Shown: in pieces, positions 7,489-15,723 of the stretch | How the letters are laid out: each line of letters begins with the position of its first letter | Numbering within the stretch: position 1 is the stretch's first letter | Assembly: GCA_034090805.1 (NCBI GenBank) | Contig: JAXDRV010000094.1 | Location: 1-33,489 of the forward strand | Origin: Ornithomonoglobus_A sp034090805 | GTDB lineage: Bacteria; Bacillota; Clostridia; UBA1381 | DNA length: 33,489 nucleotides | Direction: 5' to 3' | Made by a program: the position numbers and the translations under genes | The notes under the pieces: generated by a model | Databases searched by the model: none | The model's input: only the letters and a program-made list of their open reading frames with translations | What the model was told of the DNA's origin: nothing

Positions 7489-8862
7489 GTGAACAACAAA
7501 AAAAGGTTTTTTATTATTGCGGCGGTATCGGTATTGCTGTGCGCGGGGCTTGTTGCGGCGGCTGCGTTTAATGTCGATGCCATATTAAGGAAGTTTTCCC
7601 CGGAGCTTTATCTGGGATATATGGCGGTAAACACCATGGAGAAAATAGAGCAGGAAAAGGAAATGATCGAAGAGGCTGTGCCTGAAATCAGAAGCCTTTC
7701 CGACAGCCATATGATGACCCTCGTGCTTGATACCGAAAAGCACAAGCTTAAGCTTACGGAGGATTATAACGACGATAAGCCCTCGGTCGTTTTTAACGGT
7801 GATTATAACGGTACGGCGTTTGAGGGATATATAAACAATTCGGAAACGGCGGTAAGCCTTCCGGATTTGCTTAACGTGTACTTTACGTTTTCAACTCCGA
7901 ATTTCGGAGATGAATATATCGAAGGCGGCGGAAACGAGCTGTTTCCTATAGGAATACCAAAGGGACTGGATTTGACGCTGCCGTCCGATAATGACGGGGA
8001 TATAATAAAAAAGAGCGAGCTTATCAATATAGGGAAAACGCTTGCGGACGGTGCGGAGATAACTCATGATGAGGGTGACGATTACTTTTTGCTTTTAAAG
8101 AGCGAAAATGTAAAACGTGCCTTTAAAATGCTTGCCGACTCAATAAAAGGCGGTGTAGGCTTCTCCGAACTGAACAGCCGCATAAGCTCCGTCAGCGGGA
8201 TAAGCCTTGAAAACGATATTTTAAATGCCGCTGTTTCGGCAGTCGAGGGAGCGGATTGGGGAGATACCCTTGCGGTTGAGTACACGCAGCAAAAAAATTA
8301 CATTTCACGTATAAAAGCCGATATAAAAACAGGCGAGTCGGTGACCTCGGTTTTGCTTGAGGGCAGAGGCGCAAGGCTGCTTGAGGATTATACGGTAAGC
8401 GTAATGTCGGAAACAAACGGTTCAAAAATCGGCGTTGAATTTAACGAAAACGGCAGCCGTATGTTTAAAAACGAGGAAAAAGAGGATAAAAAGGAGCTGA
8501 AAATCATTTTCGGCGGAGAGGAGCTGTTAAGGCTGTCGTCGGAAATGCGGTTTGATAAATCAAATACCTCCGCAGACGGAAAAATAAGCGTTAAATCCTC
8601 ATTGGACGAGGATTTCGGACTTTCGGCAAATATACGTGCCGTACCCGCAGACGGCGGGCGAGGCGATGACGCATGGGAAAGAGGCGTACGGATTGATGCA
8701 GACGGCTTTACGGTGAACGGCAAAGAGACTGCGGGAGGTCTTTCGGCTGAAATTTATGACATCTCAAATATGCAGATAAACGAAAGGGAGAAATTCCCGT
8801 TTAAGGATTTAAAGCTCGGCAGTCTGAACGAATTGTCGGAGCTTATTAAGGGAGTGAAGTAA
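7489..8862 (+). CDS. Membrane-anchored extracytoplasmic protein of unknown function
   Basis: A 457-aa protein with one N-terminal membrane anchor or uncleaved signal (FFIIAAVSVLLCAGLVAAAAFNVDA). A soluble domain of about 420 residues follows, rich in charged residues and in short beta-like stretches with repeated N/D-G turns. I do not recognise the family. The start is the GTG at 7489: GGAGGT (7473-7478) fits it, while the in-frame GTG at 7477 overlaps that site. It is the first gene of the operon, and its stop overlaps the ATG of the Wzm-like permease by one base (TAATG). The coupling suggests it works at the outer face of the exporter, for example on polymer handling. That is inference from position only. 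Confidence 0.75.
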   Translation: MNNKKRFFIIAAVSVLLCAGLVAAAAFNVDAILRKFSPELYLGYMAVNTMEKIEQEKEMIEEAVPEIRSLSDSHMMTLVLDTEKHKLKLTEDYNDDKPSVVFNGDYNGTAFEGYINNSETAVSLPDLLNVYFTFSTPNFGDEYIEGGGNELFPIGIPKGLDLTLPSDNDGDIIKKSELINIGKTLADGAEITHDEGDDYFLLLKSENVKRAFKMLADSIKGGVGFSELNSRISSVSGISLENDILNAAVSAVEGADWGDTLAVEYTQQKNYISRIKADIKTGESVTSVLLEGRGARLLEDYTVSVMSETNGSKIGVEFNENGSRMFKNEEKEDKKELKIIFGGEELLRLSSEMRFDKSNTSADGKISVKSSLDEDFGLSANIRAVPADGGRGDDAWERGVRIDADGFTVNGKETAGGLSAEIYDISNMQINEREKFPFKDLKLGSLNELSELIKGVK

Positions 8863-9707
8863 TGCAGGAGGAATGGACAACGGTGATCAAGCCCAAAACG
8901 GGCTGGTTTGATATAAATTTAAAGGAAATATGGCAGTATCGTGATTTGATATATATGTTTTTGAAGCGTAATTTTACAAGCGCATACAAACAGACGATAT
9001 TGGGACCTCTGTGGTTTTTAATATCACCGCTTATGACCTCGTCAATGTTTACGGTGGTATTTGGTCAGATAGCGAAAATATCAACGGACGGCGTGCCGCA
9101 GTTTCTGTTTTATATGGCGGGGAATACGGCTTGGTCGTATTTTTCAAGCTGCCTTACGGCAACCTCGTCGACGTTTACCGGCAATGCGTATCTGTTCGGG
9201 AAGGTGTATTTCCCCAGACTTGTATCGCCGATAACGGCGGTTATATATGCGCTTTTGTCGTTTTTTATACAGGTGGTGCTGATGCTTGCGCTGATGGCGT
9301 TTTTCGTGTTCGGCAGGGGAGAGGCGGTGCAGCCGAATATATGGCTGCTGCTCGTGCCTGTGATGGTGCTTGAAATGGCGATGCTCGGATTGGGAGTGGG
9401 AATAATCATATCCTCGCTTACGACGAAATACCGTGACCTGTCGATATTGGTTGGCTTCGGAGTAAGCCTGTGGATGTACGCAACTCTGATTGTTTATCCC
9501 ATGTCGCAGGTGCCGGAGTTTTTGCAGCGCATAATCCGCCTAAATCCCATGGCGCCGGTTGTGAATAATTTCAGATACGCATTCCTTGGCTGCGGCACTC
9601 CGGAAATAAAATCGTGGCTTGTCAGCATGGCGGTGACGGCGGTAATATTGTTTGCGGGTGTCATTTTGTTCTCTAAGGTAGAGAAAACATTTATGGATAC
9701 GGTATAA
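8862..9707 (+). CDS. ABC-2 polysaccharide export permease (Wzm/TagG-like)
   Basis: A 281-aa integral membrane protein of the ABC-2 type. The N-terminus has the IWQYRDLIYMFLKRNFTSAYKQTILGPLWFLISPL stretch, split here as DLIYMFLKRNF and QTILGPLWFLISPL, which is diagnostic of the Wzm/TagG/RfbA exporters for O-antigen, teichoic acid and other cell-surface polymers. About six hydrophobic segments follow, ending in a cytoplasmic tail (FSKVEKTFMDTV). It pairs with the ATPase that starts 13 nt downstream, forming a transporter that exports an undecaprenyl-linked polymer. Its start overlaps the stop of the upstream gene, indicating translational coupling. Confidence 0.93.
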   Translation: MQEEWTTVIKPKTGWFDINLKEIWQYRDLIYMFLKRNFTSAYKQTILGPLWFLISPLMTSSMFTVVFGQIAKISTDGVPQFLFYMAGNTAWSYFSSCLTATSSTFTGNAYLFGKVYFPRLVSPITAVIYALLSFFIQVVLMLALMAFFVFGRGEAVQPNIWLLLVPVMVLEMAMLGLGVGIIISSLTTKYRDLSILVGFGVSLWMYATLIVYPMSQVPEFLQRIIRLNPMAPVVNNFRYAFLGCGTPEIKSWLVSMAVTAVILFAGVILFSKVEKTFMDTV

Positions 9708-9720
9708 GCGAGGGATAGAA

Positions 9721-10983
9721 ATGAACGATACGGTAATAAAAATAGATCACGTCACAAAGCAGTACCGCCTCGGAACGATAGGCGGCGGAACGCTTCAGGG
9801 GGATCTTCAAAGCTGGTGGGCAAGGGTTCGACATAAGGACGATCCGAATTTGAAGATCGGTGAAAAGGCATATAAGAAAAACGAGAAATTCCTCGCTCTT
9901 GATGATATATCTCTTGAGGTAAGACGAGGCGACACACTCGGACTTATCGGAAGAAACGGTGCGGGGAAATCAACAACTCTCAAGCTTTTGTCGAGAGTTA
10001 CCGCTCCGACTGAGGGGAATATATACATAAAAGGCAAAATATCGAGTATGCTTGAGGTGGGTACCGGCTTTCACCCGGAGCTTACGGGACGTGAAAACGT
10101 GTATTTAAACGGCGCAATACTCGGCATGAAGCGTGCCGAGGTGACGAAGAAGATGGACGATATAATAGAGTTCAGCGAGTGCGAGAAGTTTATCGATACT
10201 CCGGTAAAGCGATATTCGTCGGGAATGTTTGTAAAGCTTGCGTTTTCGGTTGCGGCGCATCTTGACAGCGATATATTGATCATGGACGAGGTTCTTGCCG
10301 TGGGCGATATGAAATTCCAGAAAAAATGTATCGACAAAATGCTGAGTATCGCAAAGGAGGCGGGACGCACCATAATCTATGTCAGCCATAATATGAACAC
10401 CGTCCGTCAGCTGTGCAGCCGCTGCGCCGTCATGAGCAAGGGTAAAATCATCTTTGACGGAGAAACGGAAAAGGCGATAGATATGTATTTAAGCTCCTCC
10501 GAGGACGAGCTTAAGCTGTATAACGATTACAGTGATATGTATCGTCCGGGATTTCTTACCAATAAGGTGCGTATGCTTGATTTGCAGGTAATAAATCGAG
10601 ACAGCCTTACGGTAAAGGACGGAGAAACGCTTGATTTTCGGCTACGGATACGTGCGGAGGAGGATATAAAGGGTCTGTGCGTGCGGCTTATGGTGCATAA
10701 TGCGGATCAAAGTCCGATAGCGACAGCGGCGGCAACGAAATTTGCCGACTGCAAAAAGGGTGAAATATGTACAAGGGAATTTTCGATGGACGTTTCATGG
10801 CTGTCGGAAGGAAGATATAAGGTCTTGATGGCTGCATATGAAACGGACGAGCTTGGCAGTGTGTTCGATGCGGACGCTGTATGGCCGGCGCTGATTTTTG
10901 AACGCAGCAAAAAATCGGAGCTTGACTGGCGGTCGAGGTATTACGGTGATTTTGAGCTGCCGGAGCTTAAGATATTAAGTTAA
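9721..10983 (+). CDS. ABC exporter ATPase (Wzt/TagH-like) with C-terminal Wzt-type domain
   Basis: A 420-aa ATPase of the polysaccharide/teichoic-acid exporter family. Walker A is GRNGAGKST (77-85), the ABC signature is YSSGM (165-169), Walker B is ILIMDE (185-190), and the H-loop is in YVSHNM. The roughly 30-residue insert between LGTIGGG and LALDDIS is typical of Wzt/TagH. The last ~130 residues after the NBD form a beta-rich domain like Wzt-C, which in characterised systems binds the end of the polymer to be exported. So this is a terminator-modified-polymer type exporter rather than a bare NBD. It lies 13 nt after the permease gene and 17 nt before holA. Confidence 0.93.
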   Translation: MNDTVIKIDHVTKQYRLGTIGGGTLQGDLQSWWARVRHKDDPNLKIGEKAYKKNEKFLALDDISLEVRRGDTLGLIGRNGAGKSTTLKLLSRVTAPTEGNIYIKGKISSMLEVGTGFHPELTGRENVYLNGAILGMKRAEVTKKMDDIIEFSECEKFIDTPVKRYSSGMFVKLAFSVAAHLDSDILIMDEVLAVGDMKFQKKCIDKMLSIAKEAGRTIIYVSHNMNTVRQLCSRCAVMSKGKIIFDGETEKAIDMYLSSSEDELKLYNDYSDMYRPGFLTNKVRMLDLQVINRDSLTVKDGETLDFRLRIRAEEDIKGLCVRLMVHNADQSPIATAAATKFADCKKGEICTREFSMDVSWLSEGRYKVLMAAYETDELGSVFDADAVWPALIFERSKKSELDWRSRYYGDFELPELKILS

Positions 10984-11000
10984 ATTAATGGAGAAGAATT

Positions 11001-12014
11001 ATGGCTGTAAAGAAAAATTCGGGCTTGACGGAGCTGAAACAGCAGATTAAGGAAAACACATTAAAGCCGATGTATCTTTTTTACGGTACGGAAACCTTCC
11101 TTAAGGAAACGTATATTAAGCAGATATTCGATAAAGTCCCCGATAACGGCTTTGAGGAATTTAATCATATAGTGCTGAAGGGCAATGATGTTTCGCTGTC
11201 GGAATATGACGACGCATGGGAGAGCTTTCCGATGATGGCGGACAAAAAGTTAATATATATAGCCGGCAGTAATATATTCAAGGAAGCAAATGAGGAGCAA
11301 AAGGAATTTTGGAAGGATAAGCTTGAAAGACCTGCCGATGATACGGTGGTAATTTTTGACGAAACAGCCGTTGACAGGCGGGGTGTGCTGTATAAGGCAT
11401 TTGCAAAAAGCGGCATGGCTCTGGAGTTTGAAACGCCCGGTGATGCCGATATTGTAACGTTTATAATGGGGCAGTGCCTTAAGGCTAAAAAGAAAATAAA
11501 AAAGGAAAATGCCTACAAAATAGTGACGATGTGCGATCCCGGACTGCAAAATATCGTAAACGAGCTGTCAAAGCTGTTTGCGTACTGCGGTGAGGAAATA
11601 ACCGCAACGGATATAGACCGTGTTGTTTCAAAGGGAGTAACAATTAAAATTTTCGAGCTTACGGACGGGATAATGGAGCATGACGCAAAGCGTGCCATGT
11701 CGATTCTTACTGATTTGAGAACGAGCAAGGAAAGTGCGGTAGGCGTGATGTATCTTATTTATTCAAATGTAAAAAAGATACTCATGACAAAGCTTCTCGG
11801 TACGGAAAACGCAAGAGTCGTATCAAAGGAGATAGGAATAAACAGCGAATATATTACAAAAAAATATATACGGAGCGCAAAAGGATTCAGCGAGGGGCTT
11901 CTCTCAAAAATGATAATCCGTGTTCCGGAAATCAATTATATGATACGTCAGGGAAAGGCTGACGAATGGACGGCACTTGAGCAATACGTTGCCGAGGCGC
12001 TGTATTATGTATAA
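11001..12014 (+). CDS. holA: DNA polymerase III delta subunit
   Basis: A 337-aa clamp-loader subunit. The N-terminal LKQQIKENTLKPMYLFYGTETFLKETY segment (here QIKENTLKPMYLFYGTE) and the MADKKLIYIAGS and VVIFDE parts are typical of the delta subunit AAA-like module. The middle ITATDIDRVVSKGVTIKIFELTDGIM and the C-terminal collar region also match. Delta opens the beta sliding clamp. A GGAG lies 8 nt before the ATG. It is embedded between an exporter ATPase gene and a nitroreductase gene, all in one direction with short gaps, so an essential replication gene rides on the exporter operon's transcript. Confidence 0.93.
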   Translation: MAVKKNSGLTELKQQIKENTLKPMYLFYGTETFLKETYIKQIFDKVPDNGFEEFNHIVLKGNDVSLSEYDDAWESFPMMADKKLIYIAGSNIFKEANEEQKEFWKDKLERPADDTVVIFDETAVDRRGVLYKAFAKSGMALEFETPGDADIVTFIMGQCLKAKKKIKKENAYKIVTMCDPGLQNIVNELSKLFAYCGEEITATDIDRVVSKGVTIKIFELTDGIMEHDAKRAMSILTDLRTSKESAVGVMYLIYSNVKKILMTKLLGTENARVVSKEIGINSEYITKKYIRSAKGFSEGLLSKMIIRVPEINYMIRQGKADEWTALEQYVAEALYYV

Positions 12015-12027
12015 TAGGAGGATTAAC

Positions 12028-12588
12028 ATGACGGTTTACGAAGCAATAATGAACAGACGTACAATCAGAAAATTCACACAGGAGCAGATACCGCGCGATG
12101 AGCTGATAAAGCTTGTCGACTGCGCACGCATGGCGGCATACGGTGCAAATGCCCAGCCGCTTAAGTTTCGCATTATCGAGGATAAGGAAACAATGGAAAA
12201 GATTTTTCCCAAAACGAAATGGGCGGCAATGCTTGATAACGGCACTCCCGCCGAAAACGAGAGGCCGACAGCGTATATTGCGGTTTTGGGCGACACCGAT
12301 ATAAAAAAGAGCGTTGAGGTTGATGCAGGCGCAGCTGTAACAAGTATGATGCTTGCGGCGTATGAGGACGGTATAGCCTCATGCTGGCTCGGAGCGATAG
12401 ACCGCAGAGCAATAAAGGATATTTTGCGGCTTGATGATAAATACGAGCTTGCGTATCTTCTTGCCCTCGGTTATCCGGCGCAAAGCTCCAAGGCAGTCGA
12501 GATGCGTGACGGCAGTACAAAATATTTTATGGGTGATGACGATGTGCTGAACGTCCCCAAACGAAGCCTTGACGAGGTTTTAATCTGA
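12028..12588 (+). CDS. Nitroreductase-family flavoprotein
   Basis: A 186-aa protein with the nitroreductase N-terminus EAIMNRRTIRKFTQEQIP (FMN phosphate binding by the R-R-R/K segment), AAYGANAQPLKF, the DAGAAVTSMMLAAYEDGIASCWLGA stretch split as DAGAAVTSMMLAA and GIASCWLGA, and a C-terminal ALGYPAQ. These are the landmarks of small NAD(P)H-dependent FMN enzymes. The physiological substrate is not predictable. The ATG at 12028 has AGGAGG 6 nt before it; an ATG further upstream lies inside holA and was rejected. It sits 13 nt after holA and 31 nt before lepA, in the same operon. Confidence 0.9.
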   Translation: MTVYEAIMNRRTIRKFTQEQIPRDELIKLVDCARMAAYGANAQPLKFRIIEDKETMEKIFPKTKWAAMLDNGTPAENERPTAYIAVLGDTDIKKSVEVDAGAAVTSMMLAAYEDGIASCWLGAIDRRAIKDILRLDDKYELAYLLALGYPAQSSKAVEMRDGSTKYFMGDDDVLNVPKRSLDEVLI

Positions 12589-12619
12589 TAAAAAACGATC
12601 TTGAAAGGAAAAAAACATA

Positions 12620-14428
12620 ATGCCAAATCCAAGACAGGAAAAAATAAGGAATTTCAGTATAATAGCGCATATAGACCACGGCAAGTCAACGCTTGCGGAC
12701 AGGCTGCTTGAGCTTACCGGAGAGGTGACGGAGCGTGATATGGAGGGGCAGCTTCTTGACAATATGGATCTTGAGCGTGAGAGGGGAATAACCATCAAGG
12801 CTCATGCCGTAAGACTTCAATATAAGCGTGATGACGGCGAGGTGTACACGCTTAATCTTATAGATACTCCGGGGCACGTGGACTTTAATTATGAAGTGTC
12901 AAGAAGTCTTGCCGCCTGCGAGGGAGCGATACTTATCGTTGATGCGTCACAGGGGATAGAGGCGCAGACGCTTGCAAATACTTATCTTGCAATTGACCAT
13001 GACCTTGAGGTTGTGCCTGTTATAAACAAAATAGATCTACCCTCTGCGCAGCCGGATATGGTAAAGCATGAGATTGAGGACGTAATAGGCATACCTGCCG
13101 AGGACGCACCGTGCGTAAGCGCAAAAACCGGGCTTAACGTTGCGGCGGTGCTTGATGAAATCGTAGAGAAGATTCCCGCGCCGGAGGGAGATGAGAACGC
13201 CCCCTTAAGAGCGCTGATTTTCGATTCGTATTACGACAGCTATAAGGGAGTTATCGTTTACGTAAGGGTAAAGGAAGGCTCACTTAAACCGGGGCAGAGA
13301 ATACGCATGATGGCAACGGGAGCTGAATTTGACGTTGTTGAGGTAGGCACAATGCACCCGTCGGGACTGATTCCGACTGACGGACTTTTTGCGGGTGATG
13401 TAGGGTATATTGCCGCAAGCATTAAGAATATAAGAGAAACACGTGTGGGAGATACGGTTACGGAGGTTAAAAAGCCTGCTGCCGAACCGCTGCCCGGCTA
13501 TAAGAAGGTAAATCCGATGGTTTACTGCGGAATTTATCCGGCAGACGGAGCGCAGTATGAGGACTTGAAGGAGGCACTTTTAAAGCTACAGTTAAATGAT
13601 GCGGCGCTGATGTTTGAGGCGGAAACCTCGGTGGCGCTTGGGTTTGGCTTCCGATGCGGATTTCTCGGACTTCTGCATATGGAGATAATCCAGGAGCGTC
13701 TTGAAAGAGAATACAGTCTTGATCTCGTAACAACAGCTCCGAGCGTTATATATAAGGTGCATAAAACAAATACGGAAACGGTATGGTGCGATAATCCGAC
13801 AAATCTTCCCGATCCGGCAGAAATCGAGTACATGGAGGAGCCAATGGTAAAGGCAACGATAATGGTACCTAAGGATTACGTGGGCAACGTAATGGAGCTT
13901 TGCCAGGAGCGCAGGGGGATATATAAGGATATGACATATATGGACGAAACACGTGCGGAGATATTTTATGAGCTGCCGCTTAACGAAATCATCTATGATT
14001 TCTTTGATGCGTTAAAGTCACGTACAAAGGGATATGCCTCGTTTGATTATGAGCTTTGCGGATACTCAAGGAGTGAGCTTGTCAAGCTTGACATTCTGCT
14101 GAACGGAGAGATGGTTGATGCACTGTCGTTTATCGTTCATAAGGACAGTGCATATCCGAGGGGCAGACGAATGGCGGAGAAGCTTAAGGAGGTAATTCCC
14201 AGACAGCTGTTTGAGGTGCCCATACAGGCGGCAATAGGCTCAAAAATAATCGCAAGGGAAACGGTAAGGGCACTGAGAAAGGACGTTCTTGCCAAGTGCT
14301 ACGGCGGTGATATAACGAGAAAGAAAAAGCTGCTCGAAAAGCAGAAGGAGGGTAAAAAGCGTATGCGCCGAGTGGGAAGCGTGGAGGTTCCGCAGGAGGC
14401 GTTTATGTCGGTGCTTAAGCTGGATTAA
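12620..14428 (+). CDS. lepA: Elongation factor 4 (LepA), translational GTPase
   Basis: A full-length 602-aa LepA/EF4. G1 is AHIDHGKST (16-24), G2 is in RERGITI, G3 is DTPGHVDF and G4 is NKIDLPSA. The CGFRCGFLGLLHMEII motif (domain III, here FRCGFLGLLHMEII) and the Lys/Arg-rich LepA-specific end (ITRKKKLLEKQKEGKKRMRR) are present. The protein binds ribosomes and is linked to translation fidelity and 30S biogenesis under stress. It is the last gene of the plus-strand operon, with a strong terminator 4 nt after the stop. No oddities were seen. Confidence 0.97.
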   Translation: MPNPRQEKIRNFSIIAHIDHGKSTLADRLLELTGEVTERDMEGQLLDNMDLERERGITIKAHAVRLQYKRDDGEVYTLNLIDTPGHVDFNYEVSRSLAACEGAILIVDASQGIEAQTLANTYLAIDHDLEVVPVINKIDLPSAQPDMVKHEIEDVIGIPAEDAPCVSAKTGLNVAAVLDEIVEKIPAPEGDENAPLRALIFDSYYDSYKGVIVYVRVKEGSLKPGQRIRMMATGAEFDVVEVGTMHPSGLIPTDGLFAGDVGYIAASIKNIRETRVGDTVTEVKKPAAEPLPGYKKVNPMVYCGIYPADGAQYEDLKEALLKLQLNDAALMFEAETSVALGFGFRCGFLGLLHMEIIQERLEREYSLDLVTTAPSVIYKVHKTNTETVWCDNPTNLPDPAEIEYMEEPMVKATIMVPKDYVGNVMELCQERRGIYKDMTYMDETRAEIFYELPLNEIIYDFFDALKSRTKGYASFDYELCGYSRSELVKLDILLNGEMVDALSFIVHKDSAYPRGRRMAEKLKEVIPRQLFEVPIQAAIGSKIIARETVRALRKDVLAKCYGGDITRKKKLLEKQKEGKKRMRRVGSVEVPQEAFMSVLKLD

Positions 14429-14431
14429 CTC

Positions 14432-14471
14432 CAAAAACGATGCGGCTGTTTATCGGTTCGCATCGTTTTTG
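14432..14471 (+). terminator. Intrinsic terminator of the exporter-holA-lepA operon
   Basis: CAAAAACGATGCG / CGCATCGTTTTTG, a perfect 13-bp stem with a 14-nt loop, immediately after lepA. The T-run is the end of the stem. Confidence 0.85.
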
Positions 14472-14495
14472 ACATGAAACTAATTTATAGAAAAT

Positions 14496-14509
14496 TAAAC
14501 ACGTGTTTA
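14496..14509. promoter_or_regulatory. 14-bp perfect palindrome, possible operator before the SSB-like gene
   Basis: TAAACACGTGTTTA is a perfect palindrome about 130 nt before the SSB-like start. It ends 22 nt before a TATAAT (14532-14537), placing it at or just upstream of the -35 position. It could be a binding site for a dimeric regulator; which one is unknown. Confidence 0.45.
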
Positions 14510-14638
14510 TATTTTGTTTACAATTTTATTGTATAATAATTATATTGAAAATTCATATGATACTGCATTAAATCAGGAATATTTTTGAGTATTCGTGAAT
14601 AAATATAATTGATGACTAAAAACTAAGGAGGATTCAGC

Positions 14639-15328
14639 ATGGATAACACAAACAATCAAGCAACGGTTATAGGAACTATCGAGGATGAGTTTAAGCTCAA
14701 TCATGAAATATACGCCGAAAAATTCTATACGTTCACGGTAAATATTCCGCGGTTAAGCGGAACGAGTGACAGCGTAAGGGTTATGATTTCCGAAAGACTC
14801 ATAATGGACAGTGACTATAAAAAGGGTGATAAGGTTGAGATAACGGGACAGTTCCGTTCATATAACAGCTATGAAAACGGAGATAACAGGCTCGTTCTTA
14901 CGGTATTTGCCAAAGACATCTGTCATTTTGAGGATGACGAAAGCAAAAACCCCAACACACTCTATCTAAACGGCTTCATATGCAAGCAGCCGGTATACCG
15001 CACGACGCCGTTCGGCCGTGAAATTACGGATATACTGCTTGCGGTAAACAGAAGCTATAATAAATCCGACTATATCCCGATTATCGCATGGGGCAGAAAC
15101 GCGCGCTTTGCGAAAAATCTGAATGTCGGTGACAATGTTAAAATTTGGGGACGTATTCAGTCCAGGAATTATCAAAAGCGTATTTCCGAAGAGGAGGTAA
15201 TCACAAAGACGGCGTATGAGGTATCTATAAACCGCATGGAGCTGGTAACTGATGATGACGAAGGCGATAATACGGAGGATACCATGTATACGGAGTTTGC
15301 GGATGAAGGGTTAAATGAGGAAATATAA
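14639..15328 (+). CDS. SSB-like protein with two OB-fold halves
   Basis: A 229-aa protein preceded by AAGGAGG. The first half (VIGTIEDEFKLNHEIYAEKFYTFTV...) and second half (LYLNGFICKQPVYRTTPFGREITDILLAVNR) each look like an OB fold. The second half is close to bacterial single-stranded DNA-binding protein: T..G.E..D..LAVNR...DYIP...WGR.A...K.L..GD...W.GR.QSR.Y. The C-terminus is strongly acidic (DDDEGDNTEDT), as in SSB tails that recruit partner proteins. The normal SSB tip DDDIPF is missing; it ends GLNEEI. Two-domain SSB-like proteins of this length are common in Clostridia and are thought to be paralogues of the replicative SSB. It is monocistronic, between lepA and tRNA-Pro. Confidence 0.8.
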   Translation: MDNTNNQATVIGTIEDEFKLNHEIYAEKFYTFTVNIPRLSGTSDSVRVMISERLIMDSDYKKGDKVEITGQFRSYNSYENGDNRLVLTVFAKDICHFEDDESKNPNTLYLNGFICKQPVYRTTPFGREITDILLAVNRSYNKSDYIPIIAWGRNARFAKNLNVGDNVKIWGRIQSRNYQKRISEEEVITKTAYEVSINRMELVTDDDEGDNTEDTMYTEFADEGLNEEI

Positions 15329-15336
15329 TACATCAC

Positions 15337-15363
15337 AAGCAGCTGCGCACAGCGCAGCTGCTT
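15337..15363 (+). terminator. Hairpin after the SSB-like gene, probable terminator
   Basis: AAGCAGCTGCGC and GCGCAGCTGCTT form a perfect 12-bp stem with a 3-nt ACA loop, 8 nt after the stop codon. The T-run is not immediate (a run of 8 T occurs about 30 nt later), so termination may be weak or assisted. Confidence 0.55.
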
Positions 15364-15410
15364 GGTTGTGTATAAATTTAAAAATAAATTAATTTTTTTT
15401 CAAAAAAGGC

Positions 15411-15438
15411 TTGACAAATCAAAAAAATATGGTATAAT
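15411..15438 (+). promoter_or_regulatory. Consensus promoter of tRNA-Pro
   Basis: TTGACA (15411-15416), a 16-nt spacer and TATAAT (15433-15438), preceded by an A/T-rich UP-like tract. It starts transcription a few bases before the tRNA. Confidence 0.92.
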
Positions 15439-15450
15439 AGTTAAGTGTTT

Positions 15451-15527
15451 CGGGGTGTGGCTCAGTTTGGTAGAGTACTTGAATGGGGTTCAAGGGGCCG
15501 CTGGTTCGAATCCAGTCACTCCGACCA
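15451..15527 (+). tRNA. tRNA-Pro (anticodon GGG)
   Basis: A 77-nt cloverleaf including an encoded CCA. The acceptor CGGGGTG pairs with CACTCCG. The D-arm is GCTC...GAGT. The anticodon stem CTTGA/TCAAG holds the loop ATGGGGT, giving anticodon GGG with U33 and G37, and the T-arm CTGG-TTCGAAT-CCAG is intact. The proline identity follows from the anticodon. It has its own promoter and terminator, so it is a single-tRNA transcript. Confidence 0.95.
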
Positions 15528-15530
15528 TGA

Positions 15531-15566
15531 AAAACCGCTTAAACGCAGTGTTTAAGCGGTTTTTTC
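15531..15566 (+). terminator. Intrinsic terminator of tRNA-Pro
   Basis: AAAACCGCTTAAAC / GTTTAAGCGGTTTT, a 14-bp stem with a 5-nt loop and T-run, 3 nt after the CCA end. Confidence 0.93.
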
Positions 15567-15633
15567 GATTATTTGCTTATGCTGAAAATCAAGCAATTTT
15601 TATATGATTTTATGCAATTTTAAGCTGTTTTAA

Positions 15634-15660
15634 ACTACGTAGTGTACACGGTAGTGTACA
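15634..15660. repeat. Short palindromes and direct repeats downstream of tRNA-Pro
   Basis: ACTACGTAGT is a palindrome overlapping two direct copies of TAGTGTACA (15640-15648 and 15652-15660, 12-nt period). The first copy is part of the palindrome GTGTACAC. Such clusters next to tRNA genes can be recombinase sites, but no integrase or duplicated tRNA end is present. Confidence 0.4.
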
Positions 15661-15723
15661 AAAAATATGGTTTAAATGGCATTAATACAATGGTTTTCTC
15701 TTTTTTACAAGAAGATGAAGCCT

